From DASRTE01 sp035316885 (GTDB taxonomy: Bacteria; Actinomycetota; Actinomycetes; Jiangellales; Jiangellaceae), in the NCBI GenBank assembly GCA_035316885.1, contig DATHII010000305.1, forward strand, positions 1 through 13,221: a DNA stretch of 13,221 nucleotides. Direction: 5' to 3'. Made by a program: the position numbers and the translations under genes. Position 1 is the first letter of the stretch; the number at the start of each line of letters is the position of its first letter. The notes below the pieces were generated by a model that saw only the letters and a list, made by a program, of their open reading frames with translations, searched no databases and had not been told where the DNA came from. Positions 6,396 to 13,221 of the stretch are shown in pieces.

Positions 6396-6443
6396 GTGTC
6401 AACATACATTGACACGGCGCCGGGTGTCAATGCTTGTTGACAA
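6396..6443 (-). promoter_or_regulatory. Four-half-site operator array with embedded promoter
   Basis: Read on the + strand: GTGTCAA (6396-6402) - N6 - TTGACAC (6409-6415) - N8 - GTGTCAA (6424-6430) - N6 - TTGACAA (6437-6443). These are two copies of one 20-bp palindrome with centres 28 bp apart; the inner pair extends to perfect 9-bp arms (CATTGACAC and GTGTCAATG). On the - strand one half-site supplies a consensus -35 TTGACA (6430-6425), with TATGTT (6406-6401) as -10 at 18 nt spacing, giving a start near 6394 and probably a leaderless mRNA from GTG 6393. A protein bound here would cover both -35 and -10. Confidence 0.75.
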
Positions 6444-6541
6444 AGCCCCGAAACGCGCTCTGTTCGGACGCGTCGAAGCTCATCGACCTCGTCACATCCG
6501 GCTAGCGTTGGGACAACGGCCCGCCGACCCTGGAGGACGAC

Positions 6542-6904
6542 GTGAGCTACGAGCCGCAGCCACCGGCCGTCACCGACGAGGACCGCAACTGGGCGGTCGG
6601 CGCACACCTGTCGGCATTCCTCGCGGCTTACATCGCTCTCGGCTTCCTCGGCCCTCTGGTCGTGATGCTGATCCGCGGCGACCGGTCGCCGTACGTGCGC
6701 GCCCATGCCGTCGAGGCGCTGAACTTCAACCTCACCGTGTTGATCTACGTCGTCATCTGCGTCGTGCTGGCCTTGATCCTCATCGGGTTCCTACTGCTGG
6801 CCGCGCTGGCCGTCCTCTACCTGATCGCCGTGATCAGGGGCGCGATGGCCGCATCGCAGGGACGTGCGTACCGGTATCCCCTGACGATCCGGTTCGTGAG
6901 TTGA
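6542..6904 (+). CDS. DUF4870 family small membrane protein
   Basis: 120 residues. A short polar N-terminus with the DEDRNWAVGAHLSAF motif leads into a first membrane segment (about 19-45), a loop with the family hallmark RSPYVRAHAVEALNFNLT (48-65), then a long hydrophobic stretch (about 63-99) that likely forms two more segments. Function unknown; DUF4870 proteins sit in the inner membrane. The GTG 6542 start has GGAGG 5 nt upstream. A possible -10, TAGCGT (6503-6508), lacks a good -35. The 98 nt between the operator array and this gene hold nothing else I can name. It stops 7 nt from the hemW stop, so the two converge. Confidence 0.88.
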   Translation: MSYEPQPPAVTDEDRNWAVGAHLSAFLAAYIALGFLGPLVVMLIRGDRSPYVRAHAVEALNFNLTVLIYVVICVVLALILIGFLLLAALAVLYLIAVIRGAMAASQGRAYRYPLTIRFVS

Positions 6905-6911
6905 GCCGCGG

Positions 6912-8132
6912 TCAGGCGAGAAGGTCGCGAACGACGGCATCCGCGAGAAGCCGGCCTCGCAGGGTCAGGATCACCCGGCCGTCCTCCAAGGGAGCAGGGT
7001 CGATCAGCCCGTCACCGGCCAGCCGTGCCGCCGCGACGCGGCCGGCGTCATCGAGGACCTGGGCGTCGAGGCCATCGACCAAGCGGGTCTCCAGCAGGAC
7101 TCGTTCGACCCGGCGGGTGCCGGCGTCGAGGACCTCTCGGGCCAGAGCCGGACTCTCGCCCGCCGTCAGCCGCTGCGCCCAGGCCGCGGGGTGTTTGACA
7201 TTCCACCAGCGGGTGCCGCCGATGTGGCTGTGTGCACCCGGCCCGATCCCCCACCAGTCCGCCCCGGTCCAGTAGAGACCGTTGTGTGCGCATCGCGCGT
7301 CGTCGAACGCCGCCCAGTTGGAGATCTCGTACCACCCGAACCCAGCGGCCGCGAGTTCGGCGTCGGCGAGCAGGTACTTGTCGGCCTGGTCGTCGTCGTC
7401 GGGCATCGGTAGCTCGCCGCGGCGGATGCGTGCCGCGAGCCTGGTTCCGTCCTCGACGATCAGTGCGTACGCGCTCACGTGGTCGGGTCCGGCCGCCACA
7501 GCTTGGTCGAGGCTGGCCCGCCAGTCGTCGATGCTCTCCCCCGGCGTCCCATAGATCAGATCGAGGCTGACGTGCTCGAAACCCGCCTGCCGGGCCTCGT
7601 GCGCCGCTTGGGCCGCTCGGCCGGGAGTGTGCACCCGGTCGAGCATGGCGAGCACGTGCGACCGGGCGCTCTGCATGCCCAGTGAGATGCGGCTGAACCC
7701 GGCTGCGCGCAGACGTTCAAGCGAGTGCGGCTCGACCGACTCGGGGTTGGCTTCAGTGGTGACCTCGACGTCGGCGGCCAGGCCGAACTCGCCGTCCACC
7801 GCTTGCAGAACGCGGCCGAGATCCTCAGGTGGCAGAACCGTCGGCGTGCCGCCGCCGACGAAGACGGTGGACACCGGAACGTCGACGTCGCCGAGCACCT
7901 GCCTGGCCAGCCGTAACTCCACCACCGCCGAGTCCGCCCACGACGCACGCGACACGCCGGGCCCCAGCTCGTCGGCCGTGTAGGTGTTGAAGTCGCAGTA
8001 GCCGCACCGGGTCGCGCAGAACGGCACGTGTAGGTAGACCCCGAACGGTCGTGTCCCGAACCCGCTCAGCGCCGATGGTGGAAGCGCGCCGTCGGCCGGC
8101 GCCGGTTCACCGTCTGGGAGCGTCGAGGGCAC
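6912..8132 (-). CDS. hemW: HemW, radical SAM haem chaperone (coproporphyrinogen III oxidase-like)
   Basis: 406 residues. Radical SAM protein related to HemN but lacking oxidase activity in tested members; it binds haem and inserts it into target proteins. The [4Fe-4S] motif is CATRCGYCDF (Cys39, Cys43, Cys46, with Phe48 where HemN has a fourth Cys), followed by FVGGGTPTVLPP (91-102, SAM-binding GGGTP), the EANPES motif, a SLGMQS segment, and HNGLYWTGADWWGIGPGAHS typical of HemW. GTG 8132 lies 3 nt after the acyl-CoA synthetase stop, so the two are one transcript. HemW is a frequent neighbour of lepA and hrcA in actinobacteria, as here. Confidence 0.94.
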   Translation of the reverse strand: MPSTLPDGEPAPADGALPPSALSGFGTRPFGVYLHVPFCATRCGYCDFNTYTADELGPGVSRASWADSAVVELRLARQVLGDVDVPVSTVFVGGGTPTVLPPEDLGRVLQAVDGEFGLAADVEVTTEANPESVEPHSLERLRAAGFSRISLGMQSARSHVLAMLDRVHTPGRAAQAAHEARQAGFEHVSLDLIYGTPGESIDDWRASLDQAVAAGPDHVSAYALIVEDGTRLAARIRRGELPMPDDDDQADKYLLADAELAAAGFGWYEISNWAAFDDARCAHNGLYWTGADWWGIGPGAHSHIGGTRWWNVKHPAAWAQRLTAGESPALAREVLDAGTRRVERVLLETRLVDGLDAQVLDDAGRVAAARLAGDGLIDPAPLEDGRVILTLRGRLLADAVVRDLLA

Positions 8133-8135
8133 AGG

Positions 8136-9962
<1,827 letters not shown>

Positions 9963-10094
9963 CGTTTCCTCCAGGTCCGGGACCGGCAACGATGAGGTCC
10001 AGGTGGACGAACGGTATTGCGTCGTGGGCTCGGATGGGAGTCCTCAGGCCGATCTGTACCCATTCCGTGCACTACGAGCATCTCGGGCACAAGC

Positions 10095-11951
10095 CTACGT
10101 CCTGGAAGTCTGGCCGCCGTCGGAGTCGGAGGAGAGCGCAGCGATGAACGCGTCCTGCGGTACCTCGACCCGGCCCACCATCTTCATCCGCTTCTTGCCT
10201 TCCTTCTGCCTCTCCAGCAGCTTGCGCTTGCGGGTGATGTCGCCGCCGTAGCACTTGGCGAGGACGTCCTTGCGGATCGCCCGGATGGTCTCGCGGGCGA
10301 TGATCCGCGAGCCCACGGCGGCCTGGATCGGTACCTCGAACTGCTGGCGCGGAATGAGCTCGCGCAGCCGGGCGACCGTGGCGACGCCGTAGGCGTAGGC
10401 CTTGTCCTTGTGCACGATCGCGCTGAAGGCGTCGACGGTGTCGCCGTGGAGCAGGATGTCGACCTTGACCAGGTCGGCCCCCTGCTCGCCCGTGGGCTCG
10501 TAGTCGAGGCTGGCGTACCCGCGCGTGCGCGACTTCAGCGCGTCGAAGAAGTCGAAGACGATCTCTGCCAGCGGCAACGTGTAGCGCAGCTCGACGCGGT
10601 CCTCGGACAGGTAGTCCATGCCGAGCAACGTGCCGCGGCGGGACTGACACAGCTCCATGATCGCGCCGATGTACTCGCTGGGCGCCAGTACCGTCGCCCG
10701 GACGACAGGCTCGTATACGGTCGCGATCTTGCCTGACGGGAACTCGCTGGGGTTGGTGACGACATGCTCGACGTCGTCTTCCATGACCACCCGGTAGACG
10801 ACGTTCGGGGCGGTCGAGATCAGGTCGAGTCCGGACTCGCGCTCCAGCCGCTCACGCACGATCTCGAGGTGGAGGAGGCCGAGGTAGCCGCAACGGAAGC
10901 CGAACCCGAGAGCCCCGGACGTCTCGGGCTCGTAAACGAGCGCGGCGTCGTTGAGCTTGAGTTTGTCGAGGGCCTCGCGCAGGTCGGGGTAGTCCGAGCC
11001 GTCGATCGGGTAGAGCCCGGAGAACACCATGGGCTTGGGCTCGCGGTAGCCGGCGAGCGCTTGCGTCGCCGGCTTGCCCGCGTTCGTGATCGTGTCGCCG
11101 ACCTTCGACTGCCGCACGTCCTTGACGCCGGTGATCAGGTAACCGACCTCCCCGACGCCGAGGCCCTGGCTCGGCATCATTTCCGGTGAGATGACGCCGA
11201 TCTCGAGCAACTCGTGCGTAGCCCTGGTGGAGAGCATCAGGATGCGCTCGCGGGGCGAGAGGTGACCGTCGATCACCCGGACGTAGGTGACGACGCCGCG
11301 ATAGGTGTCGTAGACGCTGTCGAAGATCATGGCGCGGGCCGGCGCGGCCGGGTCGCCCACCGGCGGCGGCACGTCGGCGACGATCCGCTCCATCAGCTCG
11401 GCGACCCCCTCGCCGGTCTTACCGCTCACGTGGAACACGTCAGACGGGTCGCAGCCGATCAAGTGCGCGAGCTCGGCGGCGTACTTGTCCGGCTGCGCGG
11501 CGGGCAGGTCGATCTTGTTGAGCACAGGGATGATGTGCAGGTCGTTCTCGAGCGCGAGGTAGAGGTTGGCGAGTGTCTGCGCCTCGATCCCCTGCGCGGC
11601 ATCGACCAGGAGGACGGCGCCCTCGCAGGCGGCCAGGCTGCGGCTGACCTCGTAGCTGAAGTCGACATGGCCCGGCGTGTCGATGAGGTTGAGGACGTGG
11701 GTGCTGCCGTCAGCGCTCGTGTAGGGCAGCCGCACGGCCTGGCTCTTGATCGTGATGCCACGCTCGCGCTCGATGTCCATGCGGTCGAGGTACTGGGCGC
11801 GCATGGCGCGCCCGTCCACGACGCCGGTGAGCTGGAGCATCCGGTCGGCCAGCGTCGACTTGCCGTGGTCGATGTGGGCGATGATGCAGAAGTTGCGGAT
11901 CAGCTCGGGCGGCGTCGTCGCCGGTGCCGGGACATTCGCGGTGGGGGGCAC
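10095..11951 (-). CDS. lepA: Elongation factor 4 (LepA), ribosome-associated GTPase
   Basis: 618 residues, the length usual for actinobacterial LepA. Translational GTPase related to EF-G that lacks its domain IV and has a unique C-terminal domain; proposed roles are back-translocation of stalled ribosomes and 30S assembly. Motifs: G1 AHIDHGKS (25-32), switch I ERGITI (63-68), G3 DTPGH (91-95), G4 NKID (145-148), G5 SGKTG (176-180). The LepA-specific C-terminus is seen as KCYGGDITRKRKLLERQKEG then KKRMKMVGRVEVPQDAFIAA. GTG 11951 has GAGGA 6 nt upstream; any longer reading runs antisense-like through the methyltransferase gene. It follows the methyltransferase gene after 52 nt with no clear promoter. 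Confidence 0.97.
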   Translation of the reverse strand: MPPTANVPAPATTPPELIRNFCIIAHIDHGKSTLADRMLQLTGVVDGRAMRAQYLDRMDIERERGITIKSQAVRLPYTSADGSTHVLNLIDTPGHVDFSYEVSRSLAACEGAVLLVDAAQGIEAQTLANLYLALENDLHIIPVLNKIDLPAAQPDKYAAELAHLIGCDPSDVFHVSGKTGEGVAELMERIVADVPPPVGDPAAPARAMIFDSVYDTYRGVVTYVRVIDGHLSPRERILMLSTRATHELLEIGVISPEMMPSQGLGVGEVGYLITGVKDVRQSKVGDTITNAGKPATQALAGYREPKPMVFSGLYPIDGSDYPDLREALDKLKLNDAALVYEPETSGALGFGFRCGYLGLLHLEIVRERLERESGLDLISTAPNVVYRVVMEDDVEHVVTNPSEFPSGKIATVYEPVVRATVLAPSEYIGAIMELCQSRRGTLLGMDYLSEDRVELRYTLPLAEIVFDFFDALKSRTRGYASLDYEPTGEQGADLVKVDILLHGDTVDAFSAIVHKDKAYAYGVATVARLRELIPRQQFEVPIQAAVGSRIIARETIRAIRKDVLAKCYGGDITRKRKLLERQKEGKKRMKMVGRVEVPQDAFIAALSSDSDGGQTSRT

Positions 11952-12003
11952 GGACTTCCTCGAGGGATCGACGGGATCGCCGCCATCATCCCAGACGGTG
12001 GAG

Positions 12004-12831
12004 TCAGGCGGCGGTTTCGGGGACAGTGCCGCAGGCGACGTAGCCCAGGGTCGCCATCCAGAACGTCCCCTCGGCCTCGGCCCGGCGCAGGGCGGCAAAC
12101 CACCGGTCGCGGTGCTCCGGCGGGACGAGGCCGGCCTGAGGAGGGATCTTCTCGTCGGCGAACGGATAGACGGCGGCGGCGGCCACCGGCGACGTGTAGG
12201 TGATCGGATGCACGCGGACCTCGACGTCGACCAGGCCAGACTGCACAAGCCGGCGCCGAAGGGTGCGGCCCAGGTCTGGCTGTGGCGAGATGGCATTCAT
12301 CGCTGCCAGCACGGCGTCGGAAAGGCCCCGTTCGTCGACGTCGACGGCGACCGAGCGCCAGTCGGAGTCGAGCACGCAGACGATCCCGTCCGGCGCGGTC
12401 ACCCGCACCAGCTCGGCCAGCCCGGCGTCCGGATCGGTCAAGTGCTGGAGCACGCGCTCGCAGCGCGTCCGGTCGAATGAGCCTGAGGCGTACGGCAGGT
12501 CGGTTACGTCGGCGACCTCATACGTAATGCCGGCGCCGGCGTCGCGCGAGCGGGCAGTCTCCACCATCTGAGCGCTCAGGTCGATTGCGGTGACGTCACC
12601 GTGAGGGCCCACTACGGCGGCGAGGTCCCGTGCCGCATCGCCGAGACCGCAGCCCGCGTCGAGCACTCGCAGGCCGGGCACGACGGCCATGAGATCGTCG
12701 GCGACTGCGCGCCAGGCTCGGATCTCGGGCAGGGTTGCAACAGTCTCGAGGTAGGCCATGATCTCGGGCGCAAGGTCCGACCGGTCGATGTGCGCGAACA
12801 CCCGTCGCGGGTCGTCAGGGGTGATCGTCAC
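12004..12831 (-). CDS. Class I SAM-dependent methyltransferase (UbiE/COQ5-like)
   Basis: 275 residues. Rossmann-fold methyltransferase: motif I VLDAGCGLGD (56-65), post-I TAIDLSAQMV (81-90, acidic residue for SAM ribose), motif II ADVTDLPYASGSFD (107-120), post-II CERVLQHLTDP, and a LVRVTAPDGIVCVLDSDW segment. This is the Methyltransf_11/25 group, whose substrates are diverse; the neighbours do not reveal this one's. The start is GTG 12831 (VTITPDDPRRVFAHIDRSD), the only start in the right place, but it has no Shine-Dalgarno site, so leaderless or weak initiation is possible. No ATG is in frame nearby. lepA follows after 52 nt, possibly on the same transcript. Confidence 0.88.
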   Translation of the reverse strand: MTITPDDPRRVFAHIDRSDLAPEIMAYLETVATLPEIRAWRAVADDLMAVVPGLRVLDAGCGLGDAARDLAAVVGPHGDVTAIDLSAQMVETARSRDAGAGITYEVADVTDLPYASGSFDRTRCERVLQHLTDPDAGLAELVRVTAPDGIVCVLDSDWRSVAVDVDERGLSDAVLAAMNAISPQPDLGRTLRRRLVQSGLVDVEVRVHPITYTSPVAAAAVYPFADEKIPPQAGLVPPEHRDRWFAALRRAEAEGTFWMATLGYVACGTVPETAA

Positions 12832-12933
12832 GCGCGAATCATGGCACCGGTGCCGACGACCGGCCAACAGACGACCGAGGCCGTCCCGCCCCATCGAGGC
12901 CCTGCGGACCGTGCCCAGGCTGCGCGACATCGT

Positions 12934-12952
12934 CGACCAGAACCTCTGGTCG
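12934..12952. repeat. Perfect 8-bp inverted repeat with 3-nt loop
   Basis: CGACCAGA (12934-12941), loop ACC, TCTGGTCG (12945-12952). It lies about 100 nt upstream of the methyltransferase start. It could be an operator or an RNA hairpin; there is no T-tract, and only a C-rich run follows on the + strand. Confidence 0.55.
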
Positions 12953-13112
12953 CCCCCCTCCCCCGGCGACCGAGCACGCCGAGCCGGGCCGGAGCAGCCC
13001 GACGATGAAACAGAGAAATCTTGCTATCGGCTCCGCTGTATTTGACAACATTAGACGGGCGTAGGCCGACTAATCTGCACAGTTCACGGTCATTTCTGCT
13101 CGGCGAATCGTT

Positions 13113-13220
13113 CGGCTGGACATCACGCACTTGGATCCCGGGGACGAGATGTCCGCCGCTGAGGCCCCAATCAGCCAACGCGAAGGGGAGACAGCGCTTC
13201 CATCCGCGCCTTAGGTTGGC
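13113..13220 (+). repeat. Nested inverted repeats, possible structured 5' leader
   Basis: GGACATC (13118-13124) pairs with GATGTCC (13148-13154), and the stem can extend by CGGC with GCCG across a one-base bulge. GCTGA (13158-13162) pairs with TCAGC (13171-13175). GCCAAC (13174-13179) pairs with GTTGGC (13215-13220). The second and third overlap by two bases, so not all can form at once. I do not recognise a known riboswitch class. Confidence 0.35.
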
Positions 13221-13221
13221 G

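Larger units (their letters stand above)
12832..13221. other. Intergenic stretch at the right end without a confident gene
   Basis: About 390 bp with no convincing gene. From about 13005 the sequence is less GC-rich, as in a promoter region. It contains a perfect 8-bp hairpin (12934-12952), a consensus-like TTGACA (13042-13047) without a well-spaced -10 (TAATCT at 13071-13076 is 23 nt away), and nested inverted repeats from 13113 to 13220. The - strand also has TTGTCA (13047-13042) with TAGCAA 16 nt on, a weak candidate for the methyltransferase promoter. Confidence 0.5.

Noticed and set aside
12828..13178. Open frame of 116 codons on the - strand upstream of the methyltransferase
   Set aside because: It overlaps the methyltransferase start, is rich in Arg/Gly/Ser without a domain, and has no ribosome site.
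13149..13214. 21-codon + strand ORF (MSAAEAPISQREGETALPSA...)
   Set aside because: It has a GGGGA upstream but is too short to judge, and lies inside the inverted repeats; no independent support.
13050..13221. tRNA or known riboswitch
   Set aside because: No TPsiC-like GGTTCRANNC arm or CCA end in the right context, and no TPP, cobalamin, c-di-GMP, c-di-AMP or glycine core motif could be matched.

Overview
The base composition is strongly GC-rich, codons end mostly in G or C, GTG starts are common, and the gene set and order (lepA, hemW, hrcA, dnaJ2) are those of an actinobacterium. A Nocardioides-like member of the Propionibacteriales is the best guess; this is an inference from gene content, not a database match. 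I see no tRNA, rRNA, CRISPR array, insertion sequence or prophage gene.

Left end, + strand (1-1246): the last ~53 codons of a SigE-type ECF sigma factor overlap, by ATGA, the start of a single-pass membrane protein with GerMN and Gmad2 domains. It converges on dnaJ2, with a short terminator-like hairpin between the two.

From 1288 to 6393 all genes lie on the - strand. In transcription order they are: a 71-residue HTH protein and a Clp N-terminal-domain protein (apparently frameshifted); a SnoaL-like SgcJ/EcaC-family protein; a hipB-hipA pair; and the heat-shock pair hrcA-dnaJ2. A good CIRCE operator lies between hipA and hrcA. Two further promoters carry clear operator-like architecture: a four-half-site GTGTCAA/TTGACAC array in front of the HTH gene, and a SoxR-box-like palindrome in a MerR-type promoter in front of the SnoaL-like gene.

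At 6542-6904 a small DUF4870 membrane protein is on the + strand. It converges, with 7 bp between stops, on hemW.

From 6912 to 12831, - strand: a SAM methyltransferase, lepA (EF4), a long-chain acyl-CoA synthetase and hemW. The last two are separated by 3 bp and are surely co-transcribed. At the right end (12832-13221) there is no confident gene, but there are several inverted repeats that could form a structured leader for a gene beyond the window.

The core is protein quality control and housekeeping: the HrcA repressor with its DnaJ co-chaperone, the LepA translation GTPase and the HemW haem chaperone. Between hemW and hrcA sits a small variable block of stress-type genes (DUF4870, HTH/Clp-N, SnoaL-like, HipBA), each apparently with its own regulation. 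The most interesting unexplained signals are the operator array at 6396-6443, the SoxR-type promoter at 5651-5688, and the frameshift in the Clp-N gene.
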